A stretch of DNA of 64,000 nt from Agromyces larvae (GTDB lineage Bacteria; Actinomycetota; Actinomycetes; Actinomycetales; Microbacteriaceae). This document shows, piece by piece, positions 37,578-46,066 of this stretch. Where the stretch lies: NCBI RefSeq assembly GCF_022811705.1, contig NZ_CP094528.1:372001-436000 (forward strand), written 5' to 3'. How positions within the stretch are numbered: position 1 is the stretch's first letter; each line of letters opens with the position of its first letter. The notes beneath the pieces are model-generated. The model had not been told where the DNA came from and ran no database searches. It worked only from the letters and a program-made list of their open reading frames with translations. A program made the position numbers and the translations under genes.

Positions 37578-38611
37578 GCGACTGGGCGGGCCTCGCGTGG
37601 CTCGTCGTGCTGCTGATCGGCAACGCGTTCTTCGTGGGCGCCGAGTTCGCGGTGATCTCGGCGCGCCGCAGCCAGATCGAGCCGCTCGCGGAGCAGGGCC
37701 GGCGCAGCGCGAAGACGGCGCTGTGGGCGATGGAGCACGCGACGCTGATGCTCGCGATGAGCCAGCTCGGCATCACGATCTGCTCGCTGCTCATCCTGAA
37801 CGTGTCCGAGCCGGCGATCCACCACCTGCTCGAGGCGCCGCTGCACCTCACCGGCTGGTCGGAGGATGCGGTCGGCACGATCGCGTTCGTCATCACCCTC
37901 GTGCTGGTCTCGTACCTGCACGTCGTGTTCGGCGAGATGGTGCCGAAGAACCTCTCGTTCTCGGTGCCCGACCGGGCGGTGCTGCTGCTCGCGCCGCCGC
38001 TGGTGTTCCTCGCGCGCGTGTTCCGGCCGGTGATCGTGGCGCTGAACGCGACCGCGAACGGCGTGCTGCGGCTGTTCCGGGTCGAGCCGAAGAGCGAGGC
38101 GACCTCGACGTTCACGCTCGAGGAGGTGCAGACCATCGTCGACCAGTCGCGTCGCGAGGGCGTGCTCGAGGACGCGAGCGGCACGCTCACGGCCGCGTTC
38201 GAGTTCACCTCGAAGTGCGTGCGGGATGTCGCGGTGCCGGCGTCGGGGCTCGTCAGCCTGCCGTCCGATGCGACGCCGGCCGATGTCGAGCGCGCCGTCG
38301 CGCGGCACGGCTTCAGCCGGTACGTGCTGCTCGACGCCGACGGCGAGCCGCACGGCTACGTGCACCTGAAGGACGTGATCGATCTCGACGACGACGAGTT
38401 CGACGATCCGATCCCGGCCAAGCGGGTGCGGCGGCTGGTCTCGATCTTCGACGGCACCGACCTCGAGGACGCGCTCGCGACGCTGCGCCGGCTCGGCACG
38501 CACGTGGCGCGGGCGTTCGACGAAGCCGGCGAGACGACCGGGGTGATCTTCCTCGAGGACATCATCGAGGAGCTCGTCGGCGAGGTGCAGGACGCGACCC
38601 GGCGCGGGTGA
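37574..38611 (+). CDS. CNNM/CorC family transporter, second paralogue
   Basis: This 345-residue protein repeats the DUF21 membrane domain (GNAFFVGAEFAVISARRSQIEPLAEQG, GEMVPKNLSFSVP) and a CBS pair, but lacks the C-terminal CorC_HlyC domain and stops after LEDIIEELVGEVQDATRRG. The ATG overlaps the previous stop (ATGA). Paired long and short CNNM proteins are frequent in Actinobacteria and may form heterodimers; that is an inference from coupling. Confidence 0.9.
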   Translation: MSDWAGLAWLVVLLIGNAFFVGAEFAVISARRSQIEPLAEQGRRSAKTALWAMEHATLMLAMSQLGITICSLLILNVSEPAIHHLLEAPLHLTGWSEDAVGTIAFVITLVLVSYLHVVFGEMVPKNLSFSVPDRAVLLLAPPLVFLARVFRPVIVALNATANGVLRLFRVEPKSEATSTFTLEEVQTIVDQSRREGVLEDASGTLTAAFEFTSKCVRDVAVPASGLVSLPSDATPADVERAVARHGFSRYVLLDADGEPHGYVHLKDVIDLDDDEFDDPIPAKRVRRLVSIFDGTDLEDALATLRRLGTHVARAFDEAGETTGVIFLEDIIEELVGEVQDATRRG

Positions 38612-38653
38612 GCCGTCCGTCCGCCGCCGCGGATCCGGCCGGCAGGGCCGGCG

Positions 38654-38659
38654 TAGACT
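38654..38659 (+). promoter_or_regulatory. -10 box TAGACT of the VOC gene
   Basis: Predicted start near 38666 leaves a 22-nt leader containing GAGG before ATG 38688. Confidence 0.4.
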
Positions 38660-38687
38660 GCCGCCGACCAAGAACCGAGGAATCATC

Positions 38688-39122
38688 ATGTTCGAGAAGC
38701 TCATGGCGACGGCAGTGCTTCCGGCGGCGGACCTCGATCGCGCGAAGCAGTGGTGGCACGACGTGCTCGGCCGCGACCCCGTGTGGTCGGAGGACGAGGG
38801 CGAGATCGCCTTCTACGACATCGGCGGCACCGTCGTCCTCGTGTACCGCACCGACTACGCCGGCACCGCCCGGAACACCGCGCTCAACCTCATGACCGAC
38901 GACCTCGACCGGGACATGACCGCCCTGCGGACCCGCGGCGTCGTGTTCCACGACTACGACCTGCCCGGCGTGACGACCGTCGACGGCGTAGCCGAGACGG
39001 GCGAGGAGCGCACCGCGTGGTTCAGCGACAGCGAGGGCAACATCATCGCCCTCGGCCAACCCTCCGCGCAGATGCGAGAACTCGCGACGAAGCTGCGTTC
39101 GTCGTCGGCCGGGACGGGGTGA
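38688..39122 (+). CDS. VOC superfamily (glyoxalase/bleomycin-resistance-like) protein
   Basis: This 144-residue protein shows the paired beta-alpha-beta-beta-beta pattern of the vicinal oxygen chelate fold: LMATAVLPAADLDRAKQWWHDVLG, then FYDIGGTVVLVYRTDYAGTA, and a second module ending WFSDSEGNIIALGQPS. The Glu/His metal ligands of glyoxalase I are not all evident, so its substrate is unknown. The message has an SD-led start. It converges on the ene-reductase gene. Confidence 0.82.
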   Translation: MFEKLMATAVLPAADLDRAKQWWHDVLGRDPVWSEDEGEIAFYDIGGTVVLVYRTDYAGTARNTALNLMTDDLDRDMTALRTRGVVFHDYDLPGVTTVDGVAETGEERTAWFSDSEGNIIALGQPSAQMRELATKLRSSSAGTG

Positions 39123-39134
39123 GTCGCCCGCCGA

Positions 39135-40286
39135 TCACCACTCGCCGTCGTTGACGGCGGGCCGGGCACGCAGGTACGGCACCGGCCACATCGAGGTGTC
39201 GGCGCCGAGTTCGTGCGCGGCGCGCATCGCGAAGTGCGGGTCGCGCATCATCGCCTTGCCGAACATCACGGCGTCGACCCGGCCCGACGCGACCAGTTCC
39301 TCGGCGTGCGCCGGCGACGTGATGCGACCCACCGCCGAGACGGCGACCCCGCCCGCGTCGCGCACCCGCTCGGCATGCGGCACCTGATAGCCGGGGCCGG
39401 TCGGGATGTGCGCGTCGGCGACGAGTCCGCCGGTCGAGATGTCGAAGAAATCGGCGCCCGCCTCCTGCGCCCAGCGGGCGACGGTCGCGGTCTGCGCTTC
39501 GTCCCACCCGCCGTCGACCCAGTCGGTCGCCGAGAACCGCACGAACAGGGGCATCCGCTCGCCGATCTCGGCGCGCACCGCGCGCACGATCTCGAGCAGC
39601 AGCCGCGCCCGCCCGGCGAGGTCGCCGCCCCACGCGTCGTCGCGACGGTTCGACAGCGGTGAGAGGAACTGGTGCAGCAGGTAGCCGTGCGCGGCATGCA
39701 CCTCGACCAGGTCGAACTCCGCGGCGACGGCGCGCCGCGCCGCCTGCCGGAAGTCGTCGATCGTCGCGCGGATGCCCGCCTCGTCGAGCGCGACGGGCGC
39801 GCGGTACCCCTCGAACGCGATCGGCGACGCGGACACCGTCGGCCAGCCGCCCGCATCGAGCGGCTGCGACCCCGGCCGGCGCAGCGGCTCGGGCCAGACC
39901 GACGCCTTGCGGCCCGCGTGCGCGAGCTGGATGCCCGATGCGGCGCCCTGCGACCGGATGAACCGGGTGATGCGTCGCCAGGCGGCGACCTGCTCGTCGT
40001 TCCAGATGCCGGTGTCGTAGTCGGAGATGCGCCCGACCGGGTTGACCGCCGTCGCCTCGGCGATCACGAGGCCCGCGCCGCCCGCGGCGAACGACCCGAG
40101 GTGCACGAGTTGCCAGTCGGTCGGCACGCCGTCGCGCGCGGTCACCGAGTACTGGCAGAGCGGCGGCACCCAGATCCGGTTGCGGATCTCGAGATCGCGG
40201 ATCGTGATCGGGCGGAACAGCGCGGGCGAGGACGCCTCGGCGCGCGCCGCGGCATCCGTCGTCGTCGCCTGGGCGAGCGTGCTCAC
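39135..40286 (-). CDS. NADH:flavin oxidoreductase, Old Yellow Enzyme family (YqjM class)
   Basis: This 383-residue FMN enzyme reduces activated C=C bonds. PPLCQYSV near residue 42 carries the Cys that tunes FMN in the YqjM subclass, HAAHGYLLHQFLSPLSNRR is the substrate and dimer loop, and VGRITSPAHAEELVASGRVD with FGKAMMRDPHF closes the phosphate-binding site. It starts at GTG 40286, overlapping the HAD stop (GTGA). A longer open frame upstream is a shadow of the HAD gene. Role is likely detoxification of electrophiles. Confidence 0.9.
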   Translation of the reverse strand: MSTLAQATTTDAAARAEASSPALFRPITIRDLEIRNRIWVPPLCQYSVTARDGVPTDWQLVHLGSFAAGGAGLVIAEATAVNPVGRISDYDTGIWNDEQVAAWRRITRFIRSQGAASGIQLAHAGRKASVWPEPLRRPGSQPLDAGGWPTVSASPIAFEGYRAPVALDEAGIRATIDDFRQAARRAVAAEFDLVEVHAAHGYLLHQFLSPLSNRRDDAWGGDLAGRARLLLEIVRAVRAEIGERMPLFVRFSATDWVDGGWDEAQTATVARWAQEAGADFFDISTGGLVADAHIPTGPGYQVPHAERVRDAGGVAVSAVGRITSPAHAEELVASGRVDAVMFGKAMMRDPHFAMRAAHELGADTSMWPVPYLRARPAVNDGEW

Positions 40287-40918
40287 GAGGCGACTCCGCG
40301 CAGCCAGGCCTCGAGGGCGGCCGCGTCGGTGAAGACGTGGCCGTCGCCGCCGATCGCCTTCGCCCCCTCCACGTTCTCGGCCTTGTTGTCGATGAAGACC
40401 AGATCGGATGCCTCGATGCCGAGGTCGGCGATCACGTGCTCGTAGATCTCGCGGCCGGGCTTGACGAGCCCGAGCTCGCCGCTGATGAAGACCCGCTCGA
40501 ACAGCGGCGCGAACGAGCCGAACCGCAGCCAGCCCGCGAAGTCGGCGCCCGCGTTCGAGAGCAGACCGAGGCGCGTGCCGCCCGCGCGCAGCGCGTGCAG
40601 CACCGCGAGCGTCGCCGGGTCGACGCTCAACCAGCTGCGGTGGTCGATCGCCCACAGCTCGTGCACGTCGATCGGCGAGTAGTCGCGCCCGAGGTCGCGG
40701 CCCACCGCCGCCCAGTACTCGGCGATCGACTGCGTGCCCTGATCGAGCCCCTCGCGGTGCGCCCAGTACGCCGCCCAGAACGGCTCGGACTCGGCGCCGG
40801 CGCGCTCGAGCAGCACGGCGCGATCAGCCGTGGACGGTTCGCGCGAGATCACCTCGCCGTAGTCGAACACGACGACGCGCGGGGCGAGCGAGATGGGGGC
40901 GAGGTGTGGCCAGGGCAT
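40283..40918 (-). CDS. HAD-superfamily hydrolase (HAD-IA type)
   Basis: This 211-residue phosphatase-like protein has motif I VVFDYGEVIS (nucleophile Asp), motif II LLSNAG, motif III Lys in GLVKPGREIYEHV, and motif IV DLVFIDNKAENV. The second Asp of the usual DxD is replaced by Gly-Glu (DYGE), a variation seen in some YihX-like members. ATG 40918 is chosen because the TAGGTT box predicts a start one base upstream; a TTG at 40927 is inside that box. It is co-transcribed with the ene-reductase. Confidence 0.85.
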   Translation of the reverse strand: MPWPHLAPISLAPRVVVFDYGEVISREPSTADRAVLLERAGAESEPFWAAYWAHREGLDQGTQSIAEYWAAVGRDLGRDYSPIDVHELWAIDHRSWLSVDPATLAVLHALRAGGTRLGLLSNAGADFAGWLRFGSFAPLFERVFISGELGLVKPGREIYEHVIADLGIEASDLVFIDNKAENVEGAKAIGGDGHVFTDAAALEAWLRGVAS

Positions 40919-40925
40919 GCCTTCC

Positions 40926-40935
40926 AACCTATCGT
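40926..40935. promoter_or_regulatory. Overlapping divergent -10 boxes of the HAD and nnrD genes
   Basis: Minus-strand TAGGTT (40926-40931) and plus-strand TATCGT (40930-40935) share two base pairs. Predicted starts are 40919 (one base before ATG 40918) and 40942 (the A of ATG 40942). The two genes are 23 bp apart, so only one polymerase can bind at a time. Confidence 0.55.
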
Positions 40936-40941
40936 TGGAGC

Positions 40942-41796
40942 ATGGAGCCGAACGGCTGGCGGGAGTGGACGGCCGCGGACGCGGCCGAGTGGATCGTCGA
41001 GCCCGGGCCCGACGACGACAAGTACGCGCGAGGCGTGCTCGGCGTGATCACGGGGTCGCTCGACTACCCGGGCGCCGCGGTGCTCGGCGTCGAGGCCGCG
41101 TCGCGCGCCGGCGTCGGCATGGTGCGGTACATCGGCCCGCGCCGGGTCGCCGCCGCGGTGCTGCTCCGCCGGCCCGAGACCGTGCGCGTCGCGGGGCGGG
41201 TGCAGGCCTGGCTGCTGGGCAGCGGCATGGATGCCACGCGCCGCTCGTTCGTGCTCGCCGGCGAACTGCAGCACGCGCTCGCCTCGGGCGTGCCGATCGT
41301 GCTCGACGCCGGCGCCCTCGACCTGGTCGGCAGCCACACCGGGCCGACGATCGTCACCCCGCACGCCCGCGAGCTCGCGAACCTGCTCGCCTCGCGCGAC
41401 CTGCGCTCCTCGGTCGAGGAGGTGCGCGCCGACCCCGCCGGGTGGGCCGTGCGTGCGGCTCGTGAACTCGGCACCGCCGTGCTGCTGAAAGGCGCGGTCA
41501 CCCGCATCTGCGACCCCGAGGGCAGCCGGTTCACCGTGACCGCCGCGACCCACCGGCTCGCGACCGCCGGTACGGGCGACGTGCTCGGCGGCATCCTGGG
41601 CGCGCTCGTCGCCACCAACCACGCGCGGTTCGCGCACGACCGGTCCGCGCTCGCGAAGATCGCCGCGAGCGCCGCGTGGGTGCACGCCGAAGCCGGACGC
41701 CGGGCGAGCGAGGCCGTCGACGGGGGGCCGGTGACCGCGATGGACGTCGCGGGCGCCGTGCCGGCCGTCGTCGGCGGGCTGGCGCGCCGGCACTGA
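40942..41796 (+). CDS. nnrD: ADP-dependent NAD(P)H-hydrate dehydratase
   Basis: This 284-residue ribokinase-fold enzyme repairs hydrated NADH and NADPH. Typical segments are KYARGVLGVITGSLDYPGAA near the N-terminus, VRYIGP, the catalytic-region ATAGTGDVLGGILGALVA, and TPHARELANLL. It lacks the N-terminal epimerase (NnrE) domain present in the fused E. coli-type protein, so any epimerase must be encoded elsewhere. The gene is predicted to be leaderless and converges on the ABC transporter with a 2-bp gap. Confidence 0.9.
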   Translation: MEPNGWREWTAADAAEWIVEPGPDDDKYARGVLGVITGSLDYPGAAVLGVEAASRAGVGMVRYIGPRRVAAAVLLRRPETVRVAGRVQAWLLGSGMDATRRSFVLAGELQHALASGVPIVLDAGALDLVGSHTGPTIVTPHARELANLLASRDLRSSVEEVRADPAGWAVRAARELGTAVLLKGAVTRICDPEGSRFTVTAATHRLATAGTGDVLGGILGALVATNHARFAHDRSALAKIAASAAWVHAEAGRRASEAVDGGPVTAMDVAGAVPAVVGGLARRH

Positions 41797-41798
41797 CC

Positions 41799-42539
41799 TC
41801 AGCCGTGCAGCATCCGCGCCAGGAACTCGCGCGTACGCGGCTCGCGCGGTGCGGTGAACACCTCGTGCGCCGGCCCATGCTCGGCGATCCGCCCGCCGTC
41901 GAGGAACACGACCCGGTCGGCCACGTCTCGTGCGAACGCCATCTCGTGCGTGGCCATCAGAATCGTGGTGCCGCCGTCGGCCAGCGACCGCACGAGCGCG
42001 AGCACCTCGCCGACCAGCTCGGGGTCGAGTGCGCTCGTCACCTCGTCGAGCAGCAGCAGCTCGGGCTCCGTCATGATCGCGCGCACGATCGCGACCCGCT
42101 GCTGCTGCCCGCCCGAGAGCCGGTCGGGGTACGCGCCGGCGAATTCCGCCAGCCCGATCGAGGCGAGCAGCTCGCGGCCCCGCCGCTCGGCGTCGGCGCG
42201 AGGCATCCGGTGCACCAACCGAGCCGCGAGCGTCACGTTGTCGATCACCGACAGGTGCGGGAACAGGTTGTAGTGCTGGAACACCGCGCCGATGCGCGCG
42301 CGCACCCGGTCGGCATTCACCCGCGGATCGCTGATGTCCTCGCCGCGCAGCCGGATCACCCCGTCGTCGATGCGCTCGAGCAGATTCACGGTGCGCAGCA
42401 GCGTCGACTTGCCCGACCCCGAGGCGCCGATGAGGGCGACGACCTCGTGGGCGGCGACCTCGAGGTCGATGCCGCGCAGCACCTCGGAGTCGCCGAACGA
42501 CTTGCGGATGCCGGTGAGGTGGAGCACCGACTCGGTCAT
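41799..42539 (-). CDS. Polar amino-acid ABC transporter ATP-binding protein
   Basis: This 246-residue ATPase has Walker A GASGSGKST, Q-loop FQHYNLFPHLSV, signature LSGGQQQRVAI, Walker B LLLLDEVTSALDPE and switch His in ATHEMAFARDV. Conserved FQHYNLFPH is typical of the GlnQ/HisP group for polar amino acids. ATG 42539 overlaps the permease stop (ATGA). It is the last gene of the SBP-permease-ATPase operon read on the minus strand. Confidence 0.92.
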   Translation of the reverse strand: MTESVLHLTGIRKSFGDSEVLRGIDLEVAAHEVVALIGASGSGKSTLLRTVNLLERIDDGVIRLRGEDISDPRVNADRVRARIGAVFQHYNLFPHLSVIDNVTLAARLVHRMPRADAERRGRELLASIGLAEFAGAYPDRLSGGQQQRVAIVRAIMTEPELLLLDEVTSALDPELVGEVLALVRSLADGGTTILMATHEMAFARDVADRVVFLDGGRIAEHGPAHEVFTAPREPRTREFLARMLHG

Positions 42540-43414
42540 ACCAGGCTCCCGACCTGCTCGCGATCGCGCATGCGCGCGCTCAGCCAGTCGGTCAGCCGGA
42601 TCGTCGGCCACGCCAGCAGCACGAACAGCAGGCCGGCGACGACGTACGGCGTGTAGTTGAAGAAGTGCGCGACCTCGATCTGCGCACCCCGCACCGCGTC
42701 GACCGCGCCGAGCACCGAGATGAGCCCGACGTCCTTCTGCATGGCGACGAAGTCGTTCATGAGCGCCGGGGTCACCTTGCGCAGCGCCTGCGGCACGACC
42801 ACCCGGCGCATCGTCTGCCCGTGCGTCAGGCCGAGGGCGCGCGCGGCGAGCCGCTGCGACGGATGCACCGCCTCGAAGCCGGCCCGCAGCACCTCGGACA
42901 CGTACGCCGAGTACACGATGACGATCGCGACCGTGCCCCACACGGCGACGGGCACGCGCGGGAAGAACTCGAGGGCCGGCACGCCGAAGCCGATGAGGTA
43001 CAGCATGATGATCAGCGGCACGCCGCGGAACAGATCGGTGTAGCCGGTCGCGAGCGCGCGCAGCGGGAAGAACACCGGCCCGCGCAGCGTGCGCAGCGTC
43101 GCGAGCAGCAGGCCGACGAGCGCGACGCCGACCGCGGCGAACACGAGCACCTGGAGGTTCAGCCAGAGCCCCGCGATGATGCGCGGGAACGAGGCGACCG
43201 CGACATCCCAGTCGAAGAAGGTCTGCTGCACCCGGCTCCAACCGGGTGAGAGCAGCACCGCCCCGATCACGACCACGGCGAACACGAGCGTGCTCGCCGC
43301 GCTGATCAGCACCGACCGGCCGGTCTGCCGACGCCGGTACGCGCGCCGCGCGAACTCGACCTCGCTCGGGCCGGCTGAGGAGCCGTGCGGCGGGTCGGTC
43401 GTGGCGGCGGTCAC
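42536..43414 (-). CDS. Amino-acid ABC transporter permease (HisMQ family)
   Basis: This 292-residue permease has an N-terminal cytoplasmic extension of about 40 residues, then five to six helices and the EAA loop (GFEAVHPSQRLAARALGLTHGQTMRRVVVPQALR). The segment LNLQVLVFAAVGVALVGLLLATLR is typical of HisMQ permeases. The single permease probably forms a homodimer. Two GTG codons are possible starts (43414 or 43432); neither has a clear SD and I chose the shorter form. Confidence 0.88.
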   Translation of the reverse strand: MTAATTDPPHGSSAGPSEVEFARRAYRRRQTGRSVLISAASTLVFAVVVIGAVLLSPGWSRVQQTFFDWDVAVASFPRIIAGLWLNLQVLVFAAVGVALVGLLLATLRTLRGPVFFPLRALATGYTDLFRGVPLIIMLYLIGFGVPALEFFPRVPVAVWGTVAIVIVYSAYVSEVLRAGFEAVHPSQRLAARALGLTHGQTMRRVVVPQALRKVTPALMNDFVAMQKDVGLISVLGAVDAVRGAQIEVAHFFNYTPYVVAGLLFVLLAWPTIRLTDWLSARMRDREQVGSLV

Positions 43415-43478
43415 GCGCCCATGCTCGCGCACGCGCGCGGCGGAGCATCCGATGCCACGCCGCCGCGACCGCCGCAGC

Positions 43479-44312
43479 TCACCGCGGCACCGGCGCGGTG
43501 TCGTCGCTGCCCAGCCACTGCTCGGCCAGCGCGTCCAGGGTGCCGTCCTCGCGGAGCGCGTCGACCGCGGCGGTCACCCGCTCGGTCAACGGCGAGCCCT
43601 TGGCGAGCACCAGGCCGAACTCGTCGCCGGCCCCCGCCGTGGGCAGCTGGCCGATGATGAGGCCGCCGTCGAGCTCGGCGCCGGTCAGGTAGAACGCGGT
43701 CGGCAGGTCGACCACGATCGCGTCGACCGTGCCCGACTGCAGCGCCAGCTTCGCGTCGTCGTTCGTGTTGAACACCTGCGCACCCTGGTCGGGCGCGATC
43801 GCCTGCTCGATCGCGTCGAAGCTGGTGGTGCCCGTCTGGGCGCCGATGAGCAGCGGCTTCAGGTCGGCGATCGACGTCGCGCCCGCCGCCGGTGAGCCCT
43901 CGACGGTGATGACGACCTGCGTGGTCTCGTAGTACGGCGACGAGAAGTCGACCGCCTCGGCCCGCTCGGGCGTGATCGAGAACTGCTGCAGGTTGATGTC
44001 GAAGTCCTTCGGCCCTGGGGCGATCGCCTGGTCGAAGGTGGTGCGCACCCAGACGACGTCCTCCTTCGCGAAGCCGAGCTGCTCGGCGACCGCGAACGCG
44101 ACCGCCGACTCGAAGCCCTCGCCCGATTCGGGGGTGTCGTCGATGACCCACGGGAAGTACGCCGGCTCGCCGGTGCCGACGGTGAACTTGCCCTCGGTGA
44201 CGAAGTCGCCCCCGGACCCGGTGTCGGCGGAGTCGCCGCCCGCGGTGCAGCCGGTCAGGGCGAGCGCCGCCGCAGCGGCGACGGCGAGGACGAGGAGCGG
44301 TCGACGTGACAT
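43479..44312 (-). CDS. Amino-acid ABC transporter substrate-binding lipoprotein
   Basis: This 277-residue lipoprotein has a signal peptide with lipobox LTGC (Cys22) and a family-3 solute-binding domain: FTVGTGEPAYFPWVIDD, then INLQQFSITPERAEAVDFSSPYYETTQ and LLIGAQTGTTSFDAIEQ. GGAGG lies 6 nt before ATG 44312. The ligand is probably a polar amino acid; the exact one cannot be read from sequence. It heads the importer operon. Confidence 0.92.
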   Translation of the reverse strand: MSRRPLLVLAVAAAAALALTGCTAGGDSADTGSGGDFVTEGKFTVGTGEPAYFPWVIDDTPESGEGFESAVAFAVAEQLGFAKEDVVWVRTTFDQAIAPGPKDFDINLQQFSITPERAEAVDFSSPYYETTQVVITVEGSPAAGATSIADLKPLLIGAQTGTTSFDAIEQAIAPDQGAQVFNTNDDAKLALQSGTVDAIVVDLPTAFYLTGAELDGGLIIGQLPTAGAGDEFGLVLAKGSPLTERVTAAVDALREDGTLDALAEQWLGSDDTAPVPR

Positions 44313-44425
44313 GGTGGCCTCCGGAACGGATGGGGTCGGGGTCATTCAAGGATGCCTCGACACGACCCGCGCGGTCGCGGACGTGTCGGAGCATGACGTT
44401 CGAGGGGCGCGGCTCGAGCCTCGGA

Positions 44426-44431
44426 TAGGCT
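44426..44431 (+). promoter_or_regulatory. -10 box TAGGCT of the GT87 gene
   Basis: Predicted start 44438, one base before ATG 44439. Divergent from the SBP gene. Confidence 0.5.
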
Positions 44432-44438
44432 CGCTCGC

Positions 44439-45701
44439 ATGACGGTGGGAGCCGCGCGCCGGGCGCTGGGCGGGCGGGCGGCGCTCTGGATCGCCTTCGC
44501 CGTCGCCCACCTCCTCGTGGCGCTGCTCGGGCTCTGGGGCTTCGGCTGGCCGCTCGGCGACCTCGCGACCTACCGGGCGTGGGCGCAGGAAGCCGACTTC
44601 GGCGCGGTGCGGATGGGCATCGACGTGCCGTGGGTGTACCCGATCCTGGCGTTCGCGCCGATGGCGGCAGCGCTCGCGCTCGGCCACGAATGGTACGACC
44701 AGGCGTGGCTGGCGATCGTCACCGGCCTCGACGCGATCGCGTTCGCGATCCTGCTCGGCCGCGGCGTGCTCACGCGGGGTCGACGGGCCGCGGCGTGGTG
44801 GTGGATGGGCTTCGCGGTGCTGCTCGGCCCGGTCGCGCTCGGCCGCATCGACGCGGTCACCGTGCCGTTCGCGGTCGTCGGGCTGCTCGTCGCGCTCGGC
44901 CGCCCCCGCGTCGCCGCGACCCTGCTCACCGTGGGCGCGTGGATCAAAGTGTGGCCCGCCGCCCTGATCGGCGCGCTCATGGTGGCGGTGCGGCGTCGCG
45001 CGGAGGTGGCGGTCATCGCCGTCGCCCTCAGCGCGGGCGTGCTCGGCGTGTCGCTGCTGGCCGGTTCGGGGCTGAACGCGCTCGGCTTCATCGGCGAGCA
45101 GACCGGGCGGGGGCTGCAGGTCGAGTCGCCCGGCGCGGTGCCGTTCCTCTGGATGATCGCCGCCGGCGACGCGACGCACCGGGTGTACTACGACCGCGAC
45201 ATCCTGACCTATCAGCTGCTCGGACCGGGCACCGCCGACGTGGCGTGGTGGTCGACGCCCGCGCTCGTCGTCGCCGTGGCCGCCGTCGTCGTCGTGGGCG
45301 TGCGGGCGGTGCGGCGCGGTGCGAGCGCCGGGCGCCTCCTCGCCCCGCTCTCGCTCGCGTTCGTGACGGTGCTGGTGCTGGCGAACAAGGTCGGTTCGCC
45401 GCAGTTCGCGACCTGGCTGATCGCACCCGTCGTGCTGCAGACGGTGCTCGATCGCCGGCGCGCGCTGGTTCCGGCCCTCGCGGGCCTGGGCGTGGCGCTG
45501 TCGACCCACCTCGTCTACCCGTACCTCTACGGCTGGCTGCTGATCGCCGACCCCGCCCTCGTGCTCGTGCTCACGCTGAAGGTGGCGCTGCTGATGCTGC
45601 TGCTCGCCTGGGCGGTGCGCGCGGTGTGGCAGGCTGGATCCGCGCCGGGACGGCGCGCCGATCGCCCGGTCGGCGCCGGCCGTTCGGCAGGGGAGGAATG
45701 A
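44439..45701 (+). CDS. GT87-family (DUF2029) membrane mannosyltransferase-like protein
   Basis: This 420-residue protein has about ten membrane helices and the GT-C layout: first-loop acidic residues in GDLATYRAWAQEADFG, GAWIKVWPAALIGALM, and a long extracellular loop with YDRDILTYQLLG. GT87 proteins use polyprenyl-phosphate mannose to build lipoglycans or glycoproteins in Actinobacteria. The acceptor is unknown. Its stop overlaps the next gene by 1 bp (TGATG). Confidence 0.82.
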   Translation: MTVGAARRALGGRAALWIAFAVAHLLVALLGLWGFGWPLGDLATYRAWAQEADFGAVRMGIDVPWVYPILAFAPMAAALALGHEWYDQAWLAIVTGLDAIAFAILLGRGVLTRGRRAAAWWWMGFAVLLGPVALGRIDAVTVPFAVVGLLVALGRPRVAATLLTVGAWIKVWPAALIGALMVAVRRRAEVAVIAVALSAGVLGVSLLAGSGLNALGFIGEQTGRGLQVESPGAVPFLWMIAAGDATHRVYYDRDILTYQLLGPGTADVAWWSTPALVVAVAAVVVVGVRAVRRGASAGRLLAPLSLAFVTVLVLANKVGSPQFATWLIAPVVLQTVLDRRRALVPALAGLGVALSTHLVYPYLYGWLLIADPALVLVLTLKVALLMLLLAWAVRAVWQAGSAPGRRADRPVGAGRSAGEE

Positions 45702-46009
45702 TGCTGGTTGCGTTCTCGGTCGCCCCGAGCGGCACCGGTCGAGCGGATGGCTCGGTGCACGACGCCGTCGCGGCGGCCGTGAAGATCGTGCGCGAGTCGG
45801 GGCTGCCCAACCGCACGACGTCGATGTTCACCGAGATCGAGGGCGAGTGGGACGAGGTCTTCGACGTGGTGCGTCGCGCGACCGAGGCGGTGGGCGAGTA
45901 CGGCTCGCGGGTGTCGCTCGTGCTGAAGGCCGACATCCGCCCGGGGTACTCGGGCGAGCTCGACGCCAAGGTGGAACGGCTCGAACGGGCGATCGACGCG
46001 GGCGACTGA
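45701..46009 (+). CDS. Thiamine-binding protein (MTH1187/YkoF family, DUF77)
   Basis: This 102-residue protein has the ferredoxin-like fold motif MLVAFSVAPSG, VHDAVAAAVKIVRESGLPNRT and TSMFTEIEGEWDEVFDVV of the DUF77 family. Members bind thiamine or its pyrimidine moiety. ATG 45701 is chosen because GGGGAGG lies 4 nt upstream; the adjacent ATG at 45698 is too close to it. It is translationally linked to the GT87 gene, though no functional link is obvious. Confidence 0.85.
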   Translation: MLVAFSVAPSGTGRADGSVHDAVAAAVKIVRESGLPNRTTSMFTEIEGEWDEVFDVVRRATEAVGEYGSRVSLVLKADIRPGYSGELDAKVERLERAIDAGD

Positions 46010-46030
46010 CCCTCGTTCGCGCGACGGGGC

Positions 46031-46044
46031 TCGAATCGATTCGA
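46031..46044. promoter_or_regulatory. Palindromic operator candidate upstream of the MFS gene
   Basis: TCGAATCGATTCGA is a perfect 14-bp palindrome lying about 10 bp upstream of the -10 box CAGAAT (46054-46059). GAATCGAT recurs at 46056, overlapping the box. This arrangement suits a repressor of the exporter. No regulator gene is adjacent. Confidence 0.45.
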
Positions 46045-46053
46045 TTTCTCTGA

Positions 46054-46059
46054 CAGAAT
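46054..46059 (+). promoter_or_regulatory. -10 box CAGAAT of the MFS gene
   Basis: Predicted start 46066, one base before GTG 46067. Confidence 0.5.
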
Positions 46060-46066
46060 CGATCGG

